A stretch of 15,497 bases of DNA from Tritrichomonas foetus (taxonomy: Eukaryota > Parabasalia > Tritrichomonadida > Tritrichomonadidae): NCBI GenBank assembly GCA_001839685.1, contig MLAK01000580.1, positions 84,623 to 100,119 on the forward strand. Reading direction: 5' to 3'. The translations under genes were made by a program, and so were the position numbers. The stretch's first letter is position 1. Every line of letters starts with the position of its first letter. Positions 5,807 through 15,076 of this stretch are shown here, in pieces. The notes beneath the pieces are model-generated. The model was given only the letters and a program-made list of their open reading frames with translations, was not told the origin of the DNA and searched no databases.

Positions 5807-8053
5807 ATGGAGCAAAATGGATTAATCGATACTAGCGTCTTACACCAAGTTGCAGATCTTCAAGACTTCGAGTGTGAGAAAATTATCTTATGCAAGCTTG
5901 CTGACATTTTAAACAGCAAAGGAAAAACGACTTCAAAGGCAATTATATTTACCGAACTGAATCTTCACGTTTTTAAAAAGCGTTCTATGTTCAGAAAGAC
6001 TCATGTCATAGGCCATTCATATCCATGGCACAAATTGGTTTCCATTTCGGTTCCCGAACAAAAATCGTTTATATTGACTTTTCCTGAAATAATGATTCGA
6101 ATCATTGATCAAGACCCAGCCCTCTACATTGATGCAATAGTGTCACATTTACGAGATGTCCGAATTGCCGGCGATATGCCGCAATTATTATTTGATCATT
6201 CAATTTTAAAGCCAAGCATAACAACGCAAGTCACTCAAAAAGGATTGATGGAAAAGCGCCTCAGATTTCAAGCATTTGCCCTTGAAAAGAATTTACCGCC
6301 AGCTTTCTATTCGACTTTTAATCAATATATTGCCAGAATCAGCCTTCTTGAAGAAAAAGACGCGGTTTTCGACTTTCGCAATTTATTTTCATATCCGCAA
6401 TCTTTTGACGTAATCTTATATGCTTTAATTGGCGAAAAGAATATCAAGTCGATTATTATTCCACAATCACAATTCAAAAATTGGGCAAGTCTTGGCAAAC
6501 TGATGAAGTATAACAATTACATCACTGAAATCGAAACAATGGAACAACCTGATGAAACCACCAAATCATTTGTCGATAGCTTAATTAGTAACAAAAACAC
6601 TCAATTAAAATCCCTTAGATTTAGAAGGTCAACATATGATCAAAATTTTGTTTCATATTTAACTTCACTTATTCAACACATTCCAAAACTAGTCGATCTA
6701 GCGATCGAAGATTCACTTTCGCCTCAAGGATTAACCGCATTTATCGATAACTTCGAAACGTGCGCAGAATATGGCAGAATCGCTGTTCTCTCCCTCCGTG
6801 AAACAACTGGAATTGATATAGCTCGACTCATTTCACTAGCACCCAATTTAAGATCACTTGATCTTTGTAGATGCGATATAGATATATCTACAATTATTTC
6901 AGAATTCCAACAATGCGAATTAGAAGTTTTGAATTTATCTGAAAATAAGTCAGATGCACCACTCTCTCCAGATATCAAAATATCACCAACATTGAATAAG
7001 ATTTTGGCTTCAAATGTTACATGGAAAGGTGCTAACTTTGCGAACTTCTTAACAGTAATATCAAATGCACAGTCAAATAGTGAATCTGGTCTCTATTTAG
7101 ATATTTCTAACCTTAAGATTTCCGATGGTGAAGCCAAGAACGCAATTGAAGCAATGCAGAAGATTTCATTACCTAACCTAACCGCACTTGTTTATAATGG
7201 AAACCTAGTCAATTCAGAATTTTTATCATTTTTGAGGAATTGTAATAATCTTCGCTCCATTTCTGTCACCGATTGTTTCTCATCAATGAATATTAGCTAT
7301 AAGAACTTTTTAGTCATGATTCGTGATAGCACCACTATTACAGAACTTATTATTCGGTCAACTAAAGAGCCTTTCAGTGCAAATATGACAAAAACTTTAT
7401 TCGATTTTCTCAAACTCAATAAATCCATTGCAATTCTCGATTTCCAAGATCAGCATCAAGGAATGCCACTATTTTGCTTAATTAAAGACTTTATCGAAAC
7501 GAATATGACTATTCGTGAAATTCGTTTTGATAATAACTCGCTTCCATCCATGAAAGTCCTTCAAGGACTTGCTTACATTGCTGAAAAACGAAACAAACCA
7601 TTGAAATTACACATTCCTAAACATGATGTTCTTGATCTCGCATATACAGCCAAACTTTCCGAAGCAATGCTTGGCAAGCAACTCCAAATGATTAAACGAA
7701 TTGGAAGAAATGCAGATGTCGCAACAAGTGGCGAACAATTTGATTTTGATGAATTTGTTCCATCAATTCCTTCATCGCATAGAAAGACATTGCCAGCTGT
7801 TAATTTAGAAAAACGCATTTCTGATGATTTGGAAGATTTGGGATCGAATATGATGAGCCTTGGTAAAAAGCGAAAGGATTCATGTGCTGAAACATATGAC
7901 TTTTCAGAAGTGAAAAAGAAATTTGTTGATGATGATAATTGGTGTGAATCACTTAGATGTGTTCCAATCCGTGATACAGAGCAATATGTTAATAACATAA
8001 ATAATGATCTTTCAATTGAGGCGATTATTGCTCTTGTTATATCTCAGCAATAG
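5807..8053 (+). CDS. CARMIL-like PH-domain plus leucine-rich-repeat protein
   Basis: A 748-residue protein. Residues about 20-125 resemble the N-terminal PH-like domain of CARMIL (LRRC16) proteins: a K-rich strand pair, then SKAIIFTELNLHVFKKR (compare 'NKVLVLTSCRAFLVTAR'), and a terminal helix IDAIVSHLRDV. A helical linker follows. Irregular LRRs of the RNase-inhibitor style span about 190-600, e.g. KSLRFRRS, LRSLDLCRCDID, LEVLNLSENKSD, LTALVYNGNLV and IREIRFDNNSLPSMKVLQGL. The tail (about 620-748) is polar and basic/acidic. In animals and Dictyostelium, CARMILs bind membranes through the PH domain and regulate actin capping protein. I do not see the capping-protein-interaction motif (LxHxTxxRPKxxRR type) in the tail, so capping-protein regulation is not shown. 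The start is the ATG 19 nt after an Inr; TAG stop, with TAAA at 8086. The architecture is fairly clear; orthology is uncertain. Confidence 0.65.
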   Translation: MEQNGLIDTSVLHQVADLQDFECEKIILCKLADILNSKGKTTSKAIIFTELNLHVFKKRSMFRKTHVIGHSYPWHKLVSISVPEQKSFILTFPEIMIRIIDQDPALYIDAIVSHLRDVRIAGDMPQLLFDHSILKPSITTQVTQKGLMEKRLRFQAFALEKNLPPAFYSTFNQYIARISLLEEKDAVFDFRNLFSYPQSFDVILYALIGEKNIKSIIIPQSQFKNWASLGKLMKYNNYITEIETMEQPDETTKSFVDSLISNKNTQLKSLRFRRSTYDQNFVSYLTSLIQHIPKLVDLAIEDSLSPQGLTAFIDNFETCAEYGRIAVLSLRETTGIDIARLISLAPNLRSLDLCRCDIDISTIISEFQQCELEVLNLSENKSDAPLSPDIKISPTLNKILASNVTWKGANFANFLTVISNAQSNSESGLYLDISNLKISDGEAKNAIEAMQKISLPNLTALVYNGNLVNSEFLSFLRNCNNLRSISVTDCFSSMNISYKNFLVMIRDSTTITELIIRSTKEPFSANMTKTLFDFLKLNKSIAILDFQDQHQGMPLFCLIKDFIETNMTIREIRFDNNSLPSMKVLQGLAYIAEKRNKPLKLHIPKHDVLDLAYTAKLSEAMLGKQLQMIKRIGRNADVATSGEQFDFDEFVPSIPSSHRKTLPAVNLEKRISDDLEDLGSNMMSLGKKRKDSCAETYDFSEVKKKFVDDDNWCESLRCVPIRDTEQYVNNINNDLSIEAIIALVISQQ

Positions 8054-8462
8054 TTATGTTTTTTAATTCATTAGATTATTGTTGATAAAACACCAAATTT
8101 AGGCTATATCTTCTTTATATTGTAGCGTTTTAGTAAAGTTTTAGTAAACATTTATTTGTGGACTTTCTATATTTGTACATTTTTGAATATTTTTTCAATT
8201 TCTGTTGATAAGTTTGACATGGAGCGCTTATATCACTTCGCCTATCTAGTTTTGTTTGCTCACCTAACTGTTCTTCCACCAATGACTAAGGGGACCTCAT
8301 GATATTCAAGTATTATTGTATAGCTAAAAGATCAGATTATCCTCATCAAAACAATTTCCTCAATCAAAAAATTAAGGAAAGATGGAGGTTACATTATGTT
8401 TTTCCATACCACTAAGACTATCACTTAATGGAATGTGATCACCACAGAAAGATTTTTATAGG

Positions 8463-8508
8463 CCAAATATCATCACATTATATGACCAAATATCATCACA
8501 TTCTATGA
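8463..8508 (+). repeat. 23-bp tandem direct repeat in the IFT172 upstream region
   Basis: Two abutting units, 8463-8485 and 8486-8508, both begin CCAAATATCATCACATT and end TATGA, differing at a single base. They lie about 70-115 bp before the putative IFT172 transcription start. They could be a duplicated factor-binding site or simply a slippage product. Confidence 0.85.
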
Positions 8509-8576
8509 CTGTATATCAATTGAAAATAACGATTCTCCAAGCTTCAAAAAAACGGGATTTACGGTTATTGCTTCAA

Positions 8577-8582
8577 TCACTC
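8577..8582 (+). promoter_or_regulatory. Inr (TCACTC) of IFT172, fixing its start codon
   Basis: TCACT fits TCA(+1)Y(W) with +1 at 8579, leaving a 7-nt leader to the ATG at 8586. This is a typical trichomonad arrangement and argues against the in-frame ATG at 8505, which lies in the 23-bp repeat. Confidence 0.6.
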
Positions 8583-8585
8583 AAA

Positions 8586-11500
8586 ATGAAATTTGATGTT
8601 TCCCCGCCTATTATTCCTGCTCCAAATACCAGTGAGAAGCGAATAGTTTGCGCTGTTTGGTCTCCAGATGGGGAGAGAATCGCAGTTGCTACAGCTGATC
8701 ACTGTGTTACACTAATTAAATCATCAAATAACGAAACAACAAGATTTCCGATTAAAGCTCGCGACGAAAACGCATCGCGTATTTTTACGATAACTGGACT
8801 CGCTTGGGCACCAGATAGCTGTCGATTTGCTGTATCTCAGTCAGATATGGCAGTTGCTGTATACGATGTTGGACCAGCGAATGCGACGGACGCAAGAAAG
8901 AAAATCACACTTCGTTTTTCACATAAATCGCCAGTTCTTTGTGTTGCTTGGCCAGTCACAAGCAGCACTGATTTTGTTTATGGAATGGGCGACGGTGCAG
9001 TGATGTGTGGTCTTACGAAAATGAAGAAAAGTGAAGAACTTTATCGTCACGGATGCGCGCCAGTCAGTATTACCACAACACCTCGCATGAATTCTGTTGC
9101 TGTCGGACATTTAGACGGCAACGTATTTGTCGTCAATTTAGATACTCGATCTCGTCTTATCGCATTACAGACTGCTGTTCCACCAATGGCGCTTGCTTGG
9201 GGAACTCATATTTGTGCGGCCGGTGCTGATCTTCAAATAAGCTTTGCTGATTCAAATGGTGGAAGTAATTCACATGTTGATTTCTCAAATCAAGCCGATC
9301 TTCGTTCTTTCACTGCTGCTTCATTCGATCCAAGTGGACAAACCGCAATTGTTGCTGCTCGAAACTCATTACTCACTTTTACTTATTCACCTCGGCTTCA
9401 ATCTTGGCAACAACAAGCACGACTTGTTTTCGATGGTCTCTACAGTGTTCCCTCAATTTCATGGTCGCCTGATGGTTCAAAAATTGCAGTTGGATCAGTC
9501 ACAGGTGGTTTATATATCGTAACTGCTTCGATTGGATCTTTCCGTTATAAAAACTTATTTGAAGTTGTTCATGTCACTGGATCACAAATTCGAGTGGTTG
9601 ACTTACAGTCGCATAATGAATTATCGATTCGTAGTGATTTTAGAATCCTCACAACAAACTTTCAACAAAACAGATACGTGATTGTGAGAACAACTCAATC
9701 ATTTGTTGTTGCTGATACAAAAAGTGGAAAAACAAGTGAATTTCCTGCAAGTTTAACAGATGGCGATGCAAAAATAACCGAGAGATTTATTTTCATTGAC
9801 GATGTTGCAGTTCTTGTTTGGAATACTGGTGAATTAACTGTTGTTGAAATGGGCAAACCTCAACCTCTCGCAGCAATCTCCACACAATATGCATCGCCTT
9901 ATTTGCTTTCCCTCAGATTTAACGCAAAAATCGGAAGAAATGGAAATTCTAAAATTTTAGCATATTTGGTTGATTCCAAAACAGTTCGAATTGTCGATGT
10001 CGAAACTTTAATGTCAATTGGATCAGTCCAAATCGCCAATAAAATAGATTGGCTTGAATTAAACGTATCTGGATCAATGCTTTTATTCCGAGATTCTAAA
10101 AGATCACTATATGTATTCAATTTAGCTACGCAATCACTTAGCGGACTTCTTGGAACCTGTAGCTATGCACAATGGACCCCTGACGCGAATGTAGTTGTTG
10201 CTCAAAGTAAAAAGCAACTTTACGTTTGGTACTCACCAACATCCCCTGATGAAGTTCGCGTTTTTGATATTGAAGGAGAAGTGGTTGATATTCGTAGAAG
10301 TGGCACTAAAACATCAGTAACTATTAATTCAAATGGTAAAAATACCAGTTTCCCACTTGATGGAGCCTTTATCGCATTTTCTGCTTCGATGGAAGCCAAT
10401 AATTTAAATGAAGCTGCCAAAATTTTGCTTACATTAGAAAATCAAGACAATTTTCGTTCATTGTGGGGCGAATTAGCAAACGCTGCTATGAATGCACACG
10501 ATTATACTATTGCTGAAGTCTCTTATTCAAATTTAGGAGATTTATCACGTGCTAGATTCCTTCATAAATTAAATAAATTGATTGCAGCAAATGGAATAAG
10601 TAACTGCCAAGTTCAATCACGAATTGCTATGCTTCAATCCAACTTTAAGCAAGCGGAATATTGCCTTATTGAACATGATCAATTAGATACAGCAATAGAT
10701 ATGTATAAATCTATGCATATGTGGAACGAACTTCTTGATCTTGCTGATCTTCGATGCCCTACAAAAGCACCACAGCTTCGAGATGAATATTTCACTCATT
10801 TGCTTGAAACTGGTCAGTATCAAGTAGCTGCACGATTAAAGGCACGAAGGGGTGAAATTTCTGAAGCTATTGATCTTTGTCTACAAGGTGATAAACCACA
10901 ATTGGCAGCAGATATTTTGCTGAATGGAAGTGGAAATGTAAACCCACAACTTTTAACACATGTTGCAGAAGCTTTGAATAAAAGCAATCGATTTGATATT
11001 GCTGGACAAGTTTATGAAAGACTTGGACGACCAAAAGATGCACTTGAAGCATATAGAAAAGGGCATTCTTATTATCGTGCTTTAGAACTTGCAAAAGCGG
11101 CAAATCCAGATATTGTCATTCAAATTGAAAGAGAATGGGCCGATTATTTAGTTTCTCAAGGTCAAAATGATGCAGCTACAATGCATTATGTAGAAAGTGG
11201 TGATTATTCCCTTGCACTTAATTGTAGCTTACGTGCCCAACAATGGAATCAAGCAGCTGAGATTTTACGAAGTGCTGCTTCAACACCATCTTTAAGAGAT
11301 GAACTCAAACTTCAATATTTAAGAGTTGGACGTCATTTTGCACAAGTCAATGATACTGAAACTGCAGAAGATCTTTTCTTATCAGTTGATGCTGTTAAAG
11401 AATTGATTGAAATGTATTTGAATCTTGGACGTGTCGATGATGCTTTACGTCGTGCTAAACGTCAAATGAAACCAGCCGAAATGGAACAAACATTTATGGA

Positions 11501-13616
11501 CTCTGCAAAGAAACTGGAAAAGAAACCACAAACTCGACAAATTGCGGAAAAAATTTACATTGCAATTGGAAGACCAAATCTCGCAATTGAAATGTATACT
11601 GAAGCTGGTGATTCTAATTCAGCTATGCGTCTCACCTCCAAATATGGTGGAGATGCAACAAAGATGAGTGCAATGGCTGCCAAAGCTGAAAGAGATGGCG
11701 ATTTGCAAACCGCAGAAAATTGCTACATTAAAGCTGGGCAATGGGAAAAGGCCTTATTTATGTATGAACAAGAAAAGAAATGGCCTGATGCAATGAGAAT
11801 TGCAAAAAGTCGTGGTGATTCCACAGCTGAAATTAAAGTTGCTGCACATTGGGCAACTTCGCTTGGTGGATCTGCAGGTGTACAGAGGTTACAGCAACTG
11901 AAGCTAGTTGAACCTGTTTTATTCTATGCTTGCGAAAATGGATTTGCCGATTTAGCGACTTCTATATTCAATTATTGTAAAACACTTAGTAAGAATGCAC
12001 ATAAAGAAGGACATCTTAAATTTGCGATTTTCATGGAATCTCAAAATAGGTTTTCAGATGCCGAATCGCATTACCTTGAAGCTGAACAACCACGTGAAGC
12101 TGTAGAAATGTATATTCATCAGAAAATGTGGAATGATGCACAAAGACTTGCAACTAGATTTAATATTACGGATATTCCAGTTAATCCAACTTCGTCTAAG
12201 AAAGCAGGTTCCAATAAGGCAACGACTGGTGCTGGCATGAATGGATTGAATCTTGCTATTCAATATGAGCAAAATGGCCAATACGACGAAGCTATTGATA
12301 CTTACCTTGGTTTATCTGCAGATGACTGTGGTGGTGAAGAACAACTTGATCAAGTGCTTGAACGCGCAGTTAAATTAACACTCACTTATAGACAAAGCAA
12401 ACTTCAAGATGTTGTTAATTCCGTTGCCCAAGTTCTTTTGGAAGCATCTAGACATAAATCACTTGGACGGATTCTTGAAAACATTGAAGCATATCCAGAT
12501 GCCTTTGAAATCTATAAAATTGGACAAATGTGGGAAGATGCAGCTCGTTTAGTTGAATATTTAGATCCTGCTGAACAACAACAATTCCAAAAAGAATATC
12601 AAGAATATCTTCAAGAGCATGGACACACTCAAGACTTAATGGGTCTTGGACAAGTCGATAAAGCTCTTGGAGTTTATGCCAAAAATGGTGAATGGGATAC
12701 TTGTTTAAGTCTGGCTCAAAAAGAAGGCCCACAATACCTTGAAAAGTATACTATGATGTATGCGCAGGATCTTGTAAATCAACAAAAATATGATGAAGCT
12801 GTCTCTATTCTTGCTAAATATCAGCCATCTGCTGAATCAAAGAATATTCCAGGTTATATCGCACTTTGTCAATCAACTGTATATGCTGTTCCAACATATG
12901 ACGTGATCCAACCTTCATTCTTTGCACTGAGACAAATGTTGTTTAAAGTTGTTCGAAATACTCCACCAAATGCTTATGGATTTACGAAACTCGAAAACTT
13001 TACACGAGCTGTTCATCTTCTTTGTCAACAATCTTCATGCGCCAAATATGGGCTTTTCGAACAAGCAAAACGTGCTTCTATTGCAGCTGTTCGATATTGT
13101 GATGTAGTTCCGGCTGATTTTCTGTTTTATAAAGCGGGTTTAATTCTCGAACAAGCTGGAATTGAAGATCAAGCTGTTGTTTTTTATAATTCTTTCGTTG
13201 ATGTCTATGACGTCATTGCAAGTGGTGACATCTCAAATAGTGGAAGCATAGATCATCAAGCATTCGAACAAACAGATGTACCACGCGAAGTCTGCTTAAG
13301 GGCACAACCTTCTGTTCAAGAGGATACAGCAAGCAGGATCAGACAATGGGTTTTGGAAAAAACCATGTCTGGAATTGATCCATCATTACCTGCAGCACCT
13401 TGCCAGAAATGTGGACAACAAATTTATGAAGCTTCCTTGAAGTGTCCACACTGTAATGCACAGTTCCAATTCTGCAGTATTACTGGATATCCAGTTATTA
13501 ATCCAACCAGTTGCACCGCTTGTAGATGTACAGCAAATAGGGCAGACTGGGGAATTTATGTTTCAAAGACAGGAAGATGCCCTTGTTGCGATGCACCTCA
13601 AACTGCTGGTGCGTGA
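8586..13616 (+). CDS. IFT172: Intraflagellar transport protein 172 (IFT-B)
   Basis: A protein of 1,676 residues from this start (human about 1,750). Residues 1 to about 590 form WD40-type beta-propellers, and about 600-1,560 an alpha-solenoid of TPR-like repeats. Family-diagnostic stretches are clear: IDWLELNVSGSMLLFRD at about 487 (human 'VDWLELNETGHKLLFRD'), CSYAQWTPDANVVVAQ at about 525 and KSLGGEAAVRLL-like SLGGSAGVQRLQQL later. The C-terminus keeps the YEASL and ITGYP signatures. IFT172 is the largest peripheral IFT-B subunit, needed for train turnaround and flagellum assembly. Residues 1606-1668 hold many cysteines (CQKC, CPHC, C1630, CTACRC, CPCC), suggesting zinc binding where human IFT172 has a U-box-like fold. 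An upstream in-frame ATG at 8505 would add 27 residues. I prefer 8586 because homologues begin just before this propeller and an Inr lies 7 nt upstream. TAAA follows at 13649. Confidence 0.95.
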   Translation: MKFDVSPPIIPAPNTSEKRIVCAVWSPDGERIAVATADHCVTLIKSSNNETTRFPIKARDENASRIFTITGLAWAPDSCRFAVSQSDMAVAVYDVGPANATDARKKITLRFSHKSPVLCVAWPVTSSTDFVYGMGDGAVMCGLTKMKKSEELYRHGCAPVSITTTPRMNSVAVGHLDGNVFVVNLDTRSRLIALQTAVPPMALAWGTHICAAGADLQISFADSNGGSNSHVDFSNQADLRSFTAASFDPSGQTAIVAARNSLLTFTYSPRLQSWQQQARLVFDGLYSVPSISWSPDGSKIAVGSVTGGLYIVTASIGSFRYKNLFEVVHVTGSQIRVVDLQSHNELSIRSDFRILTTNFQQNRYVIVRTTQSFVVADTKSGKTSEFPASLTDGDAKITERFIFIDDVAVLVWNTGELTVVEMGKPQPLAAISTQYASPYLLSLRFNAKIGRNGNSKILAYLVDSKTVRIVDVETLMSIGSVQIANKIDWLELNVSGSMLLFRDSKRSLYVFNLATQSLSGLLGTCSYAQWTPDANVVVAQSKKQLYVWYSPTSPDEVRVFDIEGEVVDIRRSGTKTSVTINSNGKNTSFPLDGAFIAFSASMEANNLNEAAKILLTLENQDNFRSLWGELANAAMNAHDYTIAEVSYSNLGDLSRARFLHKLNKLIAANGISNCQVQSRIAMLQSNFKQAEYCLIEHDQLDTAIDMYKSMHMWNELLDLADLRCPTKAPQLRDEYFTHLLETGQYQVAARLKARRGEISEAIDLCLQGDKPQLAADILLNGSGNVNPQLLTHVAEALNKSNRFDIAGQVYERLGRPKDALEAYRKGHSYYRALELAKAANPDIVIQIEREWADYLVSQGQNDAATMHYVESGDYSLALNCSLRAQQWNQAAEILRSAASTPSLRDELKLQYLRVGRHFAQVNDTETAEDLFLSVDAVKELIEMYLNLGRVDDALRRAKRQMKPAEMEQTFMDSAKKLEKKPQTRQIAEKIYIAIGRPNLAIEMYTEAGDSNSAMRLTSKYGGDATKMSAMAAKAERDGDLQTAENCYIKAGQWEKALFMYEQEKKWPDAMRIAKSRGDSTAEIKVAAHWATSLGGSAGVQRLQQLKLVEPVLFYACENGFADLATSIFNYCKTLSKNAHKEGHLKFAIFMESQNRFSDAESHYLEAEQPREAVEMYIHQKMWNDAQRLATRFNITDIPVNPTSSKKAGSNKATTGAGMNGLNLAIQYEQNGQYDEAIDTYLGLSADDCGGEEQLDQVLERAVKLTLTYRQSKLQDVVNSVAQVLLEASRHKSLGRILENIEAYPDAFEIYKIGQMWEDAARLVEYLDPAEQQQFQKEYQEYLQEHGHTQDLMGLGQVDKALGVYAKNGEWDTCLSLAQKEGPQYLEKYTMMYAQDLVNQQKYDEAVSILAKYQPSAESKNIPGYIALCQSTVYAVPTYDVIQPSFFALRQMLFKVVRNTPPNAYGFTKLENFTRAVHLLCQQSSCAKYGLFEQAKRASIAAVRYCDVVPADFLFYKAGLILEQAGIEDQAVVFYNSFVDVYDVIASGDISNSGSIDHQAFEQTDVPREVCLRAQPSVQEDTASRIRQWVLEKTMSGIDPSLPAAPCQKCGQQIYEASLKCPHCNAQFQFCSITGYPVINPTSCTACRCTANRADWGIYVSKTGRCPCCDAPQTAGA

Positions 13617-15076
13617 TCATTTCTTTTTTAACTCGTATACTTTTTTCATAAAAATAGTTATCTCTTCGTTTTATTCCAAACTAAATCATTTGGCTCTTAT
13701 TTTGAAATTTCTCGACTAGTTTTATGGAATTCACGATCATGAGGTCAATCAACTTATTGGTACTTATTTCTTGCTAAGCGAAAGAATTATAAAAATAATA
13801 TATTATTGCGAAAACAAGAAAATCAACAATAAAAATAGAAGAAAGCATAAATTAAAAATTAGTGTCAATAAATTAGGCATTATACCAGAAAAATTGTCAA
13901 ATATGAAGAGAATCTCATTATAAAAAGCATGGAAATTAAAAAGAAAAGAAAAAAATGGATGATAGGGGAGTTATAGTTTATTACATCGTGTGTGGGGGTA
14001 GAACGAATGAGTGAAAAGGGATCAAAATGCAAAAATGGGGGTAGGATAATAATTATAAATATCCTCATGGATATTAAGGTCATAAGTCAATTTTGATCAA
14101 ACTAGCAAGAATTACAGTACTGAACAATCTCATAAATGCACATCATTTAGATTCATTTCTCTTCGTCTTCCTCATCAAAGCGTTCGTACTTCACTACACT
14201 TTTTCTACTTTTGTCAAAATCAAAATATCTACTAATAAGGATGACTAAATATTCGTACGAAACATTAGAGTCAGAACTAGCAGATAAAATAGAGGTCATA
14301 GACGGATGGAAGGGGAGTAAGAGGAACTTATTATTACGTGCTTGAGGTTGGAAACATCGGTGAGACATGAGTTTCGCCGACATGTGACCCTTAAGGACCA
14401 TCTTGTGGAATATCGCCCCATGTACGAATGTTGCTAGTAGTGGTTTTAGTAATGATTGTAAGTTGCAGGATTTGTATATATATATAAGCATCAGAGTATA
14501 AGAAAGTAAATGTTGCGTTGTGACTATAGTATGGAGGTGAGGAGGAGAACTATTAAAGGTGAGGGAGTACGTAATTTAATAGTTGTCGCTATTTCTCCTG
14601 GAGGTAATAGTCCTGAATGTAAGTTGAATAATTCGAAGGTGCGGTACGGAGGCCACCATACGTGGAAGTGGTTTGGATCTTGGAAGTAAGTATGTTTGTG
14701 ATCTGATTATTAATGTTAATTACCTAAGATAAAGGTTAAATTGAATGTGAAATATAAAAATGTGTTGGAGGGAATGATGGCAATAATACTCGAACCTTAA
14801 AGTAGATATATGAATTTCGTGTGGATGTAAGGTTGGAGGATTATGTCGCCTCGAGTTACGCTGAAGCAGCACATTCTGAATACGCGGCTGAGCTGAGATA
14901 CACTCAAAATCATTGGCGATCGAATTTAGAGGTTAAAATGGAGGTCAATTATAATTTAATGTATGATCCGAGTTGATTGATATCAAGAGGGTATTGGTCT
15001 TAGAGAATTGGTGTTTGGGCATTTATGGTTGGAAAGCAGATTTATTTGGATAGTTAAGAATAGGTAAAATTATGAA
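13617..15076. other. Long gene-poor region, G-over-C biased on the + strand
   Basis: After the IFT172 poly(A) region comes AT-rich DNA. From about 13,960 the + strand becomes markedly richer in G than C, with runs such as GGGGG at about 13994 and 14036. Open frames here are short or lack an Inr, and none matches a family I know. An Inr-like TCATTTCTC at 14153-14161 on the + strand is not followed by a usable frame. This may be decayed gene or element sequence, or unannotated noncoding DNA. Confidence 0.5.
14153..14491 (-). CDS. Doubtful 112-codon open frame
   Basis: This open frame has an ATG start and an acidic C-terminal end (KYERFDEEDEEK). I recognise no domain, signal peptide or clear membrane helix. 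No TCA-Y-W motif lies close before the ATG. The surrounding DNA has the same strand bias outside the frame, so the bias is not a coding signature. It is probably a chance frame or the remnant of a gene. Confidence 0.12.
   Translation of the reverse strand: MLIYIYKSCNLQSLLKPLLATFVHGAIFHKMVLKGHMSAKLMSHRCFQPQARNNKFLLLPFHPSMTSILSASSDSNVSYEYLVILISRYFDFDKSRKSVVKYERFDEEDEEK

Larger units (their letters stand above)
8054..8585. other. 532-bp spacer upstream of IFT172
   Basis: It contains the poly(A) region of the CARMIL-like gene at its left, a 23-bp direct repeat at 8463-8508, and the IFT172 promoter at its right. A patch at about 8219-8302 is richer in G+C than its surroundings and carries a 27-codon frame with no Inr. 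No RNA gene was recognised. Confidence 0.6.

Noticed and set aside
8292..13746. GACCTCATGAT and its inverted copy ATCATGAGGTC flanking IFT172, as if terminal inverted repeats of a mobile unit
   Set aside because: Only 11 bases, no extension beyond them, no target duplications. Many 11-mer matches are expected by chance in a window of this size, and IFT172 is a core eukaryotic gene.
13967..14045. Possible G-quadruplex from four G-runs
   Set aside because: The G-runs are separated by loops of roughly 20 bases or more, too long for a standard quadruplex.
14531..14689. 52-codon + strand frame starting MEVRRRTIKGEG, with a tryptophan/glycine-rich end
   Set aside because: It has no initiator motif upstream and no family resemblance, and an overlapping frame is also open on the other strand. 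Insufficient evidence for a gene.
14770..14800. GGTTCGAGT on the minus strand as a tRNA T-loop / B-box
   Set aside because: Flanking bases do not form the T-stem and no acceptor, D or anticodon arms can be drawn around it.
14812..14974. Open stretch on the + strand containing YAEAAHSEYAAEL, looking protein-like
   Set aside because: No ATG start in the useful part, no recognisable family, and a competing open frame on the other strand. At most a decayed remnant.
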